A DNA stretch of 64,000 nucleotides from Antedon mediterranea. Its lineage: Eukaryota > Echinodermata > Crinoidea > Comatulida > Antedonidae. The stretch is from positions 26,444,101 to 26,508,100 of the forward strand of contig NC_092677.1 of the NCBI RefSeq assembly GCF_964355755.1, given 5' to 3'. Of the stretch, positions 45,444 through 60,400 are shown one piece after another; within the stretch, counting starts at the first letter, position 1; every line of letters begins with the position of its first letter. The position numbers and the translations under genes were made by a program. The notes below the pieces were generated by a model that had not been told where the DNA came from, ran no database searches, and worked only from the letters and a program-made list of their open reading frames with translations.

Positions 45444-48400
45444 CTGAAATAAATGAAAGTTTTGTACAGTATCTTTCATAAACTAAAACTACAAAAATTA
45501 ACAGGACATGAACAGCTTTTTTGGAGTACCATCTTTGATCAAGATGAGACATATCAAGATGAAAAAATGATATCAAGATAACAAGTGATATCAAGATGCA
45601 AAATGATAGATGAAAAGTGATATCAAGGTGAAAAATTATATCAAGATAAAAAGTGATATAAAGATAAAAAGTGATCTGAAGATGGAAAAAATAAAGATAA
45701 AAAATGGTACAAGGTGAAAAGTGATATCAAGATGAAAAGTTAAATAAAGATAACAAATTATATCAAGATGAAAAATGATATCAAATGAAATAAAGAAGAC
45801 TAATGAAATAGACAACAAGTAATAAAGATAAAAAGTGATATCAAGATAAAAAGTGATAAAGGTAAAAAGTGATATCAAGATGAAAAATGATATGGTTTTA
45901 CACAAAGGTGATAAGACTAAAAGTTACTAAAATTGTGCAGGAAAGAATGTTACAAATTGGTTATGCTAATTAGTAGAGTGGTATAACAGAGGATTGACAT
46001 TTAAATACAGGTGCATGTGTGATGTTGGTTAAACTGTACAACATAATACTGTTACTTCTGTTTACCTTAATTTATTCGTAAGTTACAGGACACCTGCGTA
46101 AACCAACTCAGGATAGGAATAAATAGGAATGTATGAAACTGACTAATAATTATGCAACTACGACTAAAACTGTGCAAAATACCTGGGTGGCGGTCAAAGG
46201 TCATTTTAATAGCATTACCCTCGGTGGTCGTCAGGCTCTCAACACTACGCACTGATCGCAGACTGCCTTGTTTTCCTTTAATCACGTATGACGTCCTTTC
46301 TGGCGAATTCTCTCGCTGTGGTTTTTGTTTACCGTCTTTTTGCTTGAAACTAAAGAAATCTCGCCACGTTCCCGATTTCTTGAACTTGCTTGAAGGTCGT
46401 CGACCCCTATATAGAGGCAAGTAGTGTTTTAAATTTTAGTTTCAGTAAAGAATTTAACATTTAGTATCGCTCTATAGTTTTTGTAAGAAATTGGAAATAA
46501 TTTTATCTCGCATTTGTTGGATGAAACTTTGAATAACGACTTTATTATATTTGGCGAAAAAATGTTTTTAAATTAATTGAAACAGTTTACAAGAAAAATA
46601 AAACAATCTAAAACAAATTCATTTTAAATTGCTTTAAATTTAATAACACATCCAAACCTTTTTAAGATTACCGTACATACTAAATATATTTACACAACTA
46701 CAAAACGTTTAATACAGTAAACAAATTGACAAAAATAAAATAAGACAAAAACATTACACAACATATTTACAACATATAAATGATTGAACACCTTTGTGAC
46801 AATTAATAAATGGAGAAGATGAGTTTAAGTATTTAAGTGGACGGTGATGAATTTGGTGATTTGGTGATTGTATATTTTTTTCCATCATTGTGTTATGTAA
46901 ATCACAGGTTTGATTGTTGTTATACATACAAATAAAGTGTCATTAAGGATTAGTGAAGTTCTCCCAAAACAATTTTAAAAGTGAAAGAGTTACTAGTCAA
47001 TCTGATTTGAACCTACCATAAATGTATCTATATTTCTGCATTTATCGTTGGACGGTTTAGAGTTTTCTCTTTCCGTAAAAAAAACCCCTGAAATCTTATC
47101 TTTTAAATATAATTATACTTGCGCCTATACAATACATTACTTTTATATATTAAACATTTTTCTATGTAAATATCAAAATAAAGTAAGTTCATTTTTTGTT
47201 ATTAACAAGTTAGCTCTTTAAATGGTAGAGTACCTCACCTCAATCAAAATAATATGAAAAAAAAATGTAATAAATTATTAGTTAAATATTTATCAAGGCT
47301 TTTAGCAGTGAGAAATGTAATCACTGCCAGTCTCCAACCTAAGATCTACAAGTCAGGTTAACTAATCTAACTATTCCAAAAGTAAGCCCACTGGGCTTGA
47401 TCATTTGCTGCATAAAGACTAAAGCCCACTGAACTTCTCACATAGTAATAATAATATTTTGTTGGTTTGTAATCTTACGGAACATCAATGACAGTATGGT
47501 ACTCTTGTAGTGCAGCCGGGCCACCTCCGACCTCTATGTATTTCTTTTCTTTATCAGGTTCAATGTTTTGAGTACGTGCTTGGGCTTCTTCTAGTGATAA
47601 CAGTTTGGTTGGAAGACTCATTATGACAGACTTGGGCCTTTGCATGTGTTCCTTTGCTACAGCAAGACCTAAAATAGATCAATTAATAGTCATGAGTCAC
47701 AGTGCAATAGTATGATAGACTTAGGCCTTTGCATGTGTTCTTTTGCTACAGCAAGACCTAAAATAGATCAATTAATAGTCATGAGTCACAGTGCAATAGT
47801 ATAAAAAAACGTAGGACTTTGCATGTGTTCCTTTGCTACAGCAAGACCTAAAATAGATCAATTAATAGTCATGAGTCACAGTGCAATAGTATAAAAAAAC
47901 GTAGGACTTTGCATGTGTTCCTTTGCTACAGCAAGACCTAGAATAGATTAAAGTAACACAGGTCACAGTAACCAAATTCTAAATGACATGTTTCATCATG
48001 AGCATGATTCATTTTTTTTTTATTTCATTATTTTTAAATTAATTTATTTATTTATTATTTATATCTTTATATTATTAATTTTTATTATTAATTTGTCAAG
48101 GCAATTCGGCCACAAGAGGTTCATCTTTTTAGGATCTTGCCTTCGTCGTTACCTTTTCAATAATCTCAATCTGTATTAACTTTTGTCTTTTGGACGTAAA
48201 TAAATGTCTTTTGAATTGGATTGAATAAATTTTAAAAATTATCCACTTTCCCAAAACATTTCATTTAATACAAAGTTATGCTTTACAAGAAAGAGAAAAA
48301 TTCAACTTAAAATTATTTAAAAATAAATAAAGTATGTTTACCTGGAACATCTGGGAAAAGTTTATTGTTAAAGATAAGATCCATGTTACGGATTAAGTAT

Positions 48401-51400
48401 TCTACGACTACAGCTTGAACACGGATTTCCATAAATGCTGCTGCTCCAGACTCAATCTCTTTTGACCTTGAAGAAATTTAAACAAATTTTTTTCAAAATA
48501 TGTGAAAAATGGAATGGATTTATGAATGATAAAAGAATTGAAAGGCACTTGGATATGATTGAATGTGTGGAGAAACATACAAAAAAGATAGACAAATGAA
48601 TTTATGAGTGATGGATGGACAAATAGATGTATGAATGGATAGATGGATGAATGAATGAATGAATGGATAGGCCTACGAATAGATGGATAAAAAGATATAT
48701 AAGAAGATAAAAATAGACTATTGTTAGGTTCTTTGTATAGACATTCTCTACAAGATACAACATACCTAAGTAAGTTAGGAGCCCAGACTATTGCTAGGTT
48801 CTTCGTGTTCATGCCTGTCTTTTCTTCCATCTCGGCCATCTTGGATAGATGCTTAATGAGATATTCTAAAGTACGATAATGCGGTGGTGGGAGCTGCTGG
48901 ACGGTGCCATGAATATGCATTAGGCGATTCTCCTCATCAGCTACTGCAACCTATCAAATATGCAAATACCATTTGTTATTTTATGAATATTCATTAAAAA
49001 TTCTCGTCAACTACTGTGACTTATAATTATGCAAATAGAGTTTGTTATTTTATTAATATTCATTGAATTCTCTTCATCAACTACTGTGAATCATAATTAT
49101 GCAAATAACATTTGTTATTTTATGAATATTCATTAAATTCTCTTTATCAACTACTGTGAATCATAATTAAGCAAATAACATTTGTTATTTTATGAATATT
49201 CATTAAATTCTCTTTATCAACTACTGCGAATCATAATTAAGAAAATACCATTTGTTATTTTATGAATATTCATTGAATTCTCTTCATCAACTACTGTGAC
49301 TTATAATTATGCAAATACCATTTGTTATTTTATGAATATTCATTGAATTCTCTTCATCAACTACTGTGAATCATAATTATGCAAGCAACATTTGTTATTT
49401 TATTAATATTCATTAAATTCTCTTCATCAACTACTGTGACTTATATAATTATGCAAATAGCATTTTTTATTTATGAATATTCATTAGATGGTTTTTACTG
49501 CAATTTGACACTTACTTTGGTACTGTAAATAACATTCAAGTAAGAAACCACTAAATCTATGCAAATTAGTATTTTGATTAAAAAAACATTTTTCCTTGCA
49601 AACTACATCCTATACAAAGTCAATTTGACCTTTAAAGCTTAACTCAATTACATATATTGCCAATTTCAAATTACAAAAACTATCTGTTTCATATTAAACT
49701 ACCAAAAAAAAAGGTAAAAAAAAAAACTTGTTAAAGACTGGTAATTTGAATGTGATAAAACTCACCGCAAAGCGATCGTAAAGTTGATAAGTTAGTAATG
49801 GGTTTGGCAATTCCCTGAAGTACAATTTGCAAACAGCTGTAACGCAGTGTATGTCTTTTTTAAACTCGTCTAGCTCCGGCGATTTCTCGCTATCGAACTC
49901 ATCCCGTAAACGATGGATGTTTGATGCAACTCCTGATAGACGATAGATGCCATCTACAACACCATATTCTTCAATGAACTTTGTACATGCTTTCACTAAA
50001 TCTGGAACTAAGATTTTAAAAAACATCGTATGAAATTATAGCAAAGATTTATTTAAACCTGAATTTTTACAGAATCTAGTGCACAAAACTTTTGCTATAT
50101 CAGAATTAGAACTAAACATAAAGAATACTTGATTTACCATCTTGAGATGTGTTTAAAAGATGTTCGCCTAAATCACAGCCAAACACTCGTTCCCGTAGAA
50201 TACCACGCTGCTTTAAACCGCCTTTTGTTGGTCGTTGAACCAAAAAAGAGCGCAGGAATGTGATTAGTTTTCCATGCCGTCGCAATACTAGAAAAGAAAA
50301 CACATTTTTTCAATTTTGTATAAAGAAGAAAAGTGTATAGCACCCTCTATTTTGAAGGTATATTTTAGTTTATCATAGACTTCTATAATGGTTTTCCCAT
50401 TTTTCTCTACATAATAACTCATTTAAAAAAATTTATATTTATAAATAAAATTAACAATGATGATACTGATTTTGTGACTATGATGCCAATGATCATGATG
50501 ATAACCTACTTATATCAATAGTTATGTTATTAATAAAACTTTCAATACGAAATACATTCAAATGCATTCAAAGCTATATATCGTAGGATCAACATACAGG
50601 AGTTGATGATATCACATTCTCATAAATTAGATGTCACAGAAGTGAAACCATTAAGTCATTTCCATAACATGTTATGAAAGCCACAAATAGATCAGGTCAA
50701 ACATGACATACACATAAAAACATGACATCATACACATAAGAACATGAAATCATGACATCATAAACATAAAAACATGACATCATACATATAAAAACATAAA
50801 TTTTCTACCGTGTATATTACTATATAAATGATTTCATAATGGCACAATACACATGGGGTACTATTAATATGACCAAAATGGTACTTGAAAGGTTTTAAAC
50901 TACATTTTGACAACTGCCCTGGTATTGGTATCTTTCCTAGAGAAACATAAACAACTGATATTATACAGTAAAACATGACATCATACACATAAAAACATGA
51001 CATCTTACACATAAAACATGACATCTTACACATAAAACATGACATCTTACATATAAAAACATGACATTATACAATAAAACATGACATCTTACACATAAAA
51101 ACATGACATCTTACACATAAAACATGACATCATACACATAAAACATGATATCGTACACATACAACATGACATCATACACATAAAATATGACATCTTACAC
51201 ATAAAAACATGACATCTTACACATACAACATGACATCATACACATGTAAAACATGACATCATACACATGTAAAACATGACATTTTACACATTTTAGTCGT
51301 ACACATAAAACATGACATCATACACACAAAAACATCAGACACATTGTAGTCTTACACATCATGATGCACAGTGCAAAATACACACAAAATAGTGATGCAT

Positions 51401-54400
51401 TTGTTATTGTCTACCTTGCCTTCCTGTAAGAAGCATAGATGAAGAAAAACAGAAAGAAATACAATATTCACAAAGCAGCAATGACAACTCTACTATGAGT
51501 AAAATAAATACCATACTGACCACATCAATCAATTTGAATATAGTAGTATAACAAATTTAAATTCTTTTTTTTTTTATATGAACCAATTTTATTCATGCTT
51601 ACACGTGCACAGCTCATGAAATCATGTTAAACTCTATACTGTGAATTTTAGTTAAATTGGTCAATTTGGTATTTAAAGCTTTGTCTACACTATCAAACTT
51701 GTTTGACAAAAAAAGTGTCATGTGCCTAAATATGGCAGTGATATGCCCAAATATGGTAGTGATATGACATCATTATATCCATATATGGGCACATCACATT
51801 TTTGTTGTCACATAAAGTTTGATAGTGTAGACAGACCTTTATAGAATATTTATTTGCAGCAGAATTTCACTCACAAAAATACAGACATTGATTAGTATGT
51901 TTGAGAAAGAAATTGAAAAAGATGATTTAAATGTTTACATTTTAGAATTGACATGAAAAGTTTAGAGATGAGCTCTGTACTCACCGTAAGGTATTAATCT
52001 ATTGAAATAGCATATTAAATAACTTAACAAAGAGCAGAAAAGATTGCCACTAATAAGCACAGAAATATAGCTTAATTAATGCAAAGGAAGCAAGAAAATC
52101 AGACATGAAAACATAAGGAAACTATTAATTAATTCCATATTGTTATTATTATTAGATTTGAAGTTTGGTTGTGCAAGTAATCATATCTACAGTACAGTGC
52201 ATATCACACAAATAATGTGGCAATTACCGTATATCCTCGGGTATAATCCCACTTCGGGTCCAATCCCACCCCCTTCTTTATGTTTGCATTCACAAACAGG
52301 CATATCCCTGTGTATAGTCCCAGTATTGATTTTTGGTCTGGATGTAAGCCTCTCTCTTTAACCAGGCTTTCCTCGGGTACAGTCCCACCCCAATAGTTAG
52401 CCAAATTTCATGTTCTAGGGGGTTGGGATTATACCAGAGGATATACAATAATTGAATTAAATCACATTCAACTAAATGCACATATCCCATTGAATCTTTA
52501 AACCTCAATGTGGCGGTGTCAAGTGCAACAGACTGGACTTAAGATCAGATTTAAGACCAGACTTAAGAGAAGACTTAAGTGTTTTTTTTCAATTGTATAC
52601 CTGGCTTTGGTGTCTTTGGAATCTTGGATGCAACAGCTTGAGGTACAATATCTCCTATTAACTCCACACATTGACTGGGAAAAAAGCCTACTTCAAAACC
52701 ACGTTTGCCATGCCACCAGAGGGAGTCTTCTGCTGGAGGCATGTCAATTACAGATACAATGTCTCCAACCTAAAGCACATAATGATAAAATAAAAAGTTA
52801 CTATCTGAATGTTACATTATTGATGATGATAGCGATATTGATGATGAGGATGATGATGATGATAGCAATATTGATGATGATAGCGATATTGATGATGATA
52901 GCGATATTGATGATAGCAATATTGATGATAGCAATATTGATGATAGCGATATTGATGATAGCGATATTGATGATAGCGATATTGATGATAGCGATATTGA
53001 TGATAGCGATATTGATGATGATATCAATATTGATGATGATATCAATATTGATGATGATATCGATAATGATATCGATATTGATGATGATATCGATATTGAT
53101 GATGATAGCAATATTGACGATAGAGATATTGATGATAGAGATATTGATGATGATGATGATAGAGATATTGATGATAGAGATATTGATGATGATAGCGATA
53201 TTGATGATTATAGAGATATTGATGATGATAGCTATATTGATGATGATATCGATATTGATGATGATATCGATATTGATGATCATGGCCATATTGATGATGA
53301 TAGCCATATTGATGATGATGATAGCGATATTGATGATGATGATGATGATGATAGCGATATTGATGATGATAGCAATATTGATAATGCTGAAATGATGAAG
53401 ACAATAATCATTGATGATTATATTGATAACATCAATATTACCACCACTAACCTGTAATGTAATCTCATCTGGTGCTTGAGCTACGTATCGCTGAATGACA
53501 TGAGCAGCTGCCACGGCAGGAATATTGATGGCAGAATCATCACCAACGACTAATCTGTTGCCATGGTTATCAATCTGAAAACAAAATATAATTTACACAT
53601 TAGTATTACATAGCTTGATTTATGTTTTAGCCCTGGAGTGGTATCATACATTCATAGCTAATTTGTAGTCTGGTATGTATCACATACATTAGATCATAGC
53701 CCGAATACATAGTAGTAGCCCAGAAGGCAATGTCTAGTCAACAATTCCAATCATCATCTGTTGTTTCTGCTTGTCTAGTTACATTTTAAACGCACACACT
53801 ACAGGCAAGGGAAAAATGTAAACACTTGGTCTAATTAGCAAAACAAGTTAAATGGTAACTTTAAAGGCTTGGAAATGTATATCTTGATATTATGAGGCTT
53901 AATGTATCTGAAAAGAAGGTTTTAAAAAAGAGCAAAATAAGTTAAATGCAAGACCATTAATATTCTTCTTAACCATAAAAGTAGTTATCAAATAATATAT
54001 GCAGATATAAAGCTCTGTCTACACTATTAAACTTTATGTGAAAAAAGAATGTGATATGCCCATATATGGACATGATGTTGTCATATCTCTGACAAAATTA
54101 AGTATATCACTACCATATTTGGGCACATCATACTTTTTTGTCAAACTAGTTTGATAGTGTAGATAGAGCTGTAGAGATGAAAGTATCCCAATATCTAATA
54201 GCATTTACTTGGTATGCTCTGAAATGAGAAGCATTTTGATAGCCAGCTTTTGCCTTATAATATCTGCCGTAATTTTTAAACACACAACATCAAATGCATA
54301 TTTTTTATGAGCAAACATTATTAATTTCATTTTATTTTAACAGATTCTCCCCACAAAAAACCATTTGTTATTTTAATTACAAATACTAGTATTTTGCTAG

Positions 54401-57400
54401 TACAGGTAAAGAAGAATGAATTTAATAAAAATTGGTGTGTGACATCATTATCATCACCACATTGGCCTGTGACATCATTATCATCACCACATTGGCCTGT
54501 GACATCATTATCATCACCACATTGACATGTGACCTCATTATCATCACCACATTGGCCTGTGAGATCATTATCATCACCACATTGGCCTGTGACATCATTA
54601 TCACCAAGACATTAGCCTGTGACATCATTGTCATCACCACATTAGCCTGTGACATCATTATCATCACCACATTGGCCTGTGACATCATTATCATCACCAC
54701 ATTGGCCTGTGACATCATTATCATTACCACATTGGCCTGTGACATCATTATCATCACCACATGAGCCTGTGAAATCATTATCGCCAATTACCGACATGAT
54801 GGCTGTATTATTAAAACTGTTTAAATCAAAATATTTTAACAAAATGTGACCCATACAAATTTTTTAGTGTGAAATGTATAAACGGTGTACACAAACAATG
54901 ATCACATTTTGCATGGTGCAAAATTAATTAGGCCTAATGTATATATTTGCTATTTACCACATGGATACATTGAATTATGACTAAGGCATGTTTCAGGTGT
55001 ACAGTCCACACATCACAATCAGAGGATTTTGGTATTCTACTCTGTAAACTGTACTCTATACCCACTTTAGGATTTACCAAGACGTTCTTATGTCTCCTAA
55101 CTTGGTAACAAGTAGGTATACTTGAAAAACCTGCACTACACAGCCATAAAAATAACAAGAATATCCATGTGGTACAATGACTTTAACGTTTATTTATTAT
55201 TTCTTTGCTTGGATGCATTAGGGAGAATTTCAAAAATATTCTACTGCAGTTACTGCAGTAACTATGCTTTTTACTGAAATATACCATATGATTTAGTTTA
55301 TTTCAATGAAGAAGTTTATGAGGCAGTCACTGTGTAAGATTACTCAAAAACAAAGCTTCATAAATAATTTGCATCTAAAGCCCTCCCTCTGGAGAGCACG
55401 GGCTATTGTCGGTTTATACAGGTAAGCTAGGCACGATATAGACTAAATATTAAAGATAGTTACTGCAGTAACTAATTTTTTTACTGCAATATAATGTATG
55501 ATTTTAGTTGATTTAGAAGTTTATGACGTGGTCACTGTGTATGATTACCGGAAAAAAAGCTTGATAGATAATAATAAAATAATCTAAATATTAGACATTC
55601 GTTACTGCAGTAATTGCAGTAGAATATGTGATGTTCCCTTAATGTTATACACAACAAATGTTATTAAGCATTCACAACCATTCTTTGAATGAAGTAGACC
55701 CTACAGTAAGACACACAAATCCAGTGTTATTATATTTTTTTTAATGTTTGTGTAAAAAAAAAAGACAAAATGTGACGAAACATCTACTACAAGTGATATG
55801 AATACCAATGCTATGATAATTTGAAATACTGAGCATGCTTACAACGAAACAACGGTCTCCTTTGTGGCCCATCTAAAAATAGAAATTTACATACAAAAAC
55901 AATGATTCCAATAACACACATAACATTGTGGTGATAAACAAATACTAATTCTAATGAGTGTAATATTAATTATTTTCTGACTGACAGTAGCATGGATTCT
56001 TTCACCACTAAACATACATTTTGCCAGTGGTATTATTCCCTAAAATCTAATACATTAAGCTCGGTCTACACTATCAAATATGGTAGTGATATTCCCAAAT
56101 ATGGTAGTGATATGACATCATAATGTTCATATATGGGGCACATCACATTCTTTCACATAAAGTTTGATAGTGTAGACAAGACATCACAATATCACCAGTG
56201 AATTATTTTGTATAATTACTCCAAATTTAAGGGGTTTACACACATATCAGTACAGGTAATGTGACCTTGATTAATTATTTGATGTAACTCACCTCCATCC
56301 AATTTAATACTGGTCCACAGTTTATCCGATCTCCTGCTATTTCCGAAAATCTGTTAAGATAATGTGCTAACATTGCTTTTACTGCCTGTAAAACAAAGAT
56401 ATCATTTCATGTCATTTTTGTAGTATTATAGAAAGAAACGCATTGAAATGGGTATCATGTACGGTATTGGTGTCGCACTACACAGAATGTGTGACGTAGT
56501 ACGGAATGTTTGACCATACATATACCATATATATATATACATATATGCTAATTTAGTTGATTGCTAACAACACGATTCCTAACGATACAACATCACTACT
56601 CCTGTGATTTCAAGTACTATGCGAGTATGAAAACGGGAAATCAATCAAGTGTAACAACTTGTTTAAACAATTTCTGCAGTGTAGAAAAGTTATTACTGTA
56701 GTAATGATTGATGTAGTCATGATTTATTTTAATACGGCGTATGTTGCGTGCACGACACATACGTTGCGTTCTACACTTCCCGTAGAGTCAAAATAAAAAA
56801 AGAACAAGTATGTTGTGCAACTCTGAACTACGCTACTATGTTTACATGCTCCTGCAAAAACTCCCTAGTAAAATTTTCTTACATCTCTGTTTTCCGATAG
56901 TGCCTTTGCCTTCGGCAGCTCTGCCAACTGACTAAACCTTCTGTCGTAGATACATCTGTGAATCTGTTTATCTAGAACACGGAAGTCTTCGTAACATCTT
57001 TTAATCAGCCATGTTTTGTTTGTGGAACCGACTTGTACGGTGTACGGTACATCTAGGTGCGTAGCGCCCCCGTTCTGCTGCACAGCCGACGTCTCATCGT
57101 AGCTAGCATTGTCATCAAGAATAGTGAGCTACAAATAAATAAAAATATATGAAATAAGAATAAGAAATTAGTAACTATTATCATCTGATCATCTCTGATT
57201 TTCTCTTCAACTCATGTCTTTTTAAAATTTGATTGTGTTTATGTTACTGTTAAGGAAGTAAAGGTTTTGTTTTTTAATTGCATGTCCTCAATCTTAATAA
57301 AGAGACAGAAATAACACCAAAAGCAGACACCCATCAATCCTGTAGCCGTTGTTCGTTTTCCACAAAAAAGGAAAAAAATCGACATGAGCAATTAGTATAG

Positions 57401-60400
57401 GCTTATATACAATCACATCTATTGCTAGAATAGTTTGAAAAGGGCTTCATGTAACAGGGGGTTCGTTCGTACCCTTGAAACCTCCCCCTGGCTACAGACA
57501 TGCTTGTACTGGACCAAAAAGGCCTAGAAAGTCTAGACAGTATTGTAATTTAAATATATTGATATTAGTAATAGGGGACAAAAAAATGCTTTATCATCAA
57601 ATTAATTCAAAGTTGCTAGATTTCATTATAATGTCAATATTATATATATCTAAGTTTATATTAATTCCATGCCAGCAGAAACATCATAATTGACAATATG
57701 TACATGAAGCCAATTAGTTGGAAACTTATTAACATAAATTGTGTCTGATGTATTTCCAGTTAATTAAGCTCTACTGAATAATATCAGATTTTATCTAGAT
57801 ACAGTATATCCAATCACTATATTTCTGTCAAATAATAAATTGAAACAACAGAAAACAATGTGATATAAGCATAGCAATAGAAGAACCAATGAATGAAATG
57901 CAATAGTATGAAATGCAATAGTATGAAATGCAATAGTATGAAATGCAATAGTATGAAATGCAATAGTATGAAATGCAATAGTATGAAATGCAATAGTATG
58001 AAATGCAATAGTATGTGGTGGAGGCAGCTAAACTGTGCTATTGAAAAGTTAAAAAAGATAGTTCTGACATTACATGTGGTATTTACCAGGGACGTTGGCA
58101 AAATTAAGGGGTGGTACCACCAAATAAAGGAGTGAGAAAAATGTTAAGAGTAGACAAAACATACTCTGGACAAGCCTGTAAAAGGGTTCGTATGGTTCAA
58201 AAAACCTTCCTTTTTTCTTGAAGTGCTATACATGACCATCAGTGACCATCAGTGAAAGAAAATGAGCAGTAAATAGGCCTAACGCATGACAATGTTGTGA
58301 AATTCCCTCCTATCCAGCAAGCAAATTATTTTCATCTACTACTACTGAAGGTAGGCCTAATTCTATCTTTTCTTCAGTTGCTACTAGGCTTGCATTTGCC
58401 CTTACTTTATGGAAAAAAGAACCTCCTGTAAAATCCTGACTAGAGGCTTGCTGGATGCTTCAGTTACAGTACAACACAATAGGAATCTAATTGAAAGTGT
58501 CAAACTGCTATACATACTGCACCAACCATTACCAGAATACTTACAGTTATTGTTGTAACTTCCACATTGTCATAATGGAAATGAGCACAGTCGTTTAATT
58601 TTGGAAATCTACTGCTCCCATCATGATACCTGAAACAAAAAAAAAACATTTATTTATTTATATCCATTTGTGTCTGTGTATTATTTGGTTCAGCAAAACA
58701 GTATTAATTTTCCAGTTTATTATATTCGGAACCAGATGAATTAAATCTAATTGAAATGATAGAGGTTCTAATGTGTATACCCTCTTAGGTAGCTCTACCA
58801 CAAAAGCAATCCATTATCTGTTTGTCAGAGGCTTAAGTATGAACCCTGTTGTTTGCATCTCATTAAGATATGAAAACAGCTATTATTAAAGATAATTAGT
58901 ATGTTGTCAGGAACCCTATCTATATCAGATCTATGGCCTCAATGAACATTTTTGGGCTAGTAAGCGAACTACTGTAGCTGTGTATACAAAATGACTGTGC
59001 ACTCAAACATAACCTCCAAACTGTATTGGTTTAAAACAGGAAATAATTTCAGCAAACCAGGTATGTTACATTACAAGGTAATCATACATAAAGTATTGTT
59101 TATCTGTGGATGTTAACAAACATTAACAAGGACAGCCAAGGTGGTGGTAATGCTGTAAAACAATGGAATACCAAGTAATTCTGCCCCATCCTTGAGTATA
59201 TTAGCCTACCCAAATATAGTGATACAAAAGTAACCGATAGTACTTAATTCAAGTGGTCCTTATGTATTTGCCTACCCCTAAACATCTACAGTACCCCCTA
59301 AACATCCACAGTACCCCCTAAACATCCACAGTACACCCTAAACATCCACAGTACACCCTAAACATCCACAGTACACCCTAAACATCCACAGTACACCCTA
59401 AACATCCACAGTACACCCTAAACATCCACAGTACCCCTTAAACATCTACAGTACCCCTTAAACATCTACAGTACCCCTTAAACATCTACAGTACCCCTTA
59501 AACATCTACAGTACCCCTTAAACATCTACAGTACCCCTTAAACATCTACAGTACCCCCTAAACATCTATAGTACCCCCTAAACCTCTATAGTACACCCTA
59601 AACATCCACAGTACCTCTTAAACATCCACAATACACCCTAAACTTCCACAGTACCTCTTAAACATCCACAATACACCCTAAACATCAACAGTACCCCCTA
59701 AACATCCACAGTTCGTTCGTTCGTTCGTTTTTATTTCACAATGCATCAAACTTAATATTTTTACATAATAAGTATTAAATAAAAAAATGCAAAGCCTGGA
59801 AAAGACCAAATAAGCTCAATATAGAGCTTTAAGCCTGGTTTCACCAGTACAAAATACACTAATAATTGTATCAATTACAATAGACAATAATTAAATATTA
59901 ATTAAAGTAGTAGAAATAATATTATATATATATATATATATATATTTATTTTTATTTTTTTATACACAATTACGCTACAGGACAATACAAACACAACAAG
60001 AGGACAAACGTAAAGGGTATAGTATATGTACTATCATATATACTTGCAGGAGGTGAGACAAAAAAAAAAGTTTGATGAAAAAGTTTTATTAATACGATCT
60101 GTATTGTGATAAAAGGAATTGTTTATATTTGGATTTGAATGTATTTAAGTTATTAGTATTTAGTAAGGATTGACTTAAATTATTCCATACTAGAGGACCA
60201 TGGTATTTGATAGAATTACATTTACAGTATCCCCTAAACATCTATAGTACCCCTAAACATCTACAGTACCCCTTAAACATACATTACCCCCTAATGTAGG
60301 TGTACAGTACCCTCTAAACATCTACTCAAAACATTTTACAAACCAATTTGACTATATTTATAACATTATGTATTAAGTTTGCCCTGTGTAGTAGGTTACA

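Noticed and set aside
48050-48240. Possible retroelement 3' end (TAAATAAATG followed by TTGAATTGGATTGAATAAA)
   Set aside because: Resembles a LINE/SINE tail but no coding or promoter segment could be recognised next to it.
52508-53514. Long frames over 52.5-53.5 kb (295 and 237 codons)
   Set aside because: They are translations of the GAT-rich minisatellite; only the exon parts at 52769-52601 and 53574-53452 are coding.
54422-54787. Repeated-peptide frames and a CRISPR-like appearance of regular repeats
   Set aside because: Thirty-base units abut directly with no unique spacers in a eukaryotic intron; an ordinary minisatellite.
57817-58135. Frames with MKCNS or ILLHF repeats
   Set aside because: Direct products of the 15-bp minisatellite.
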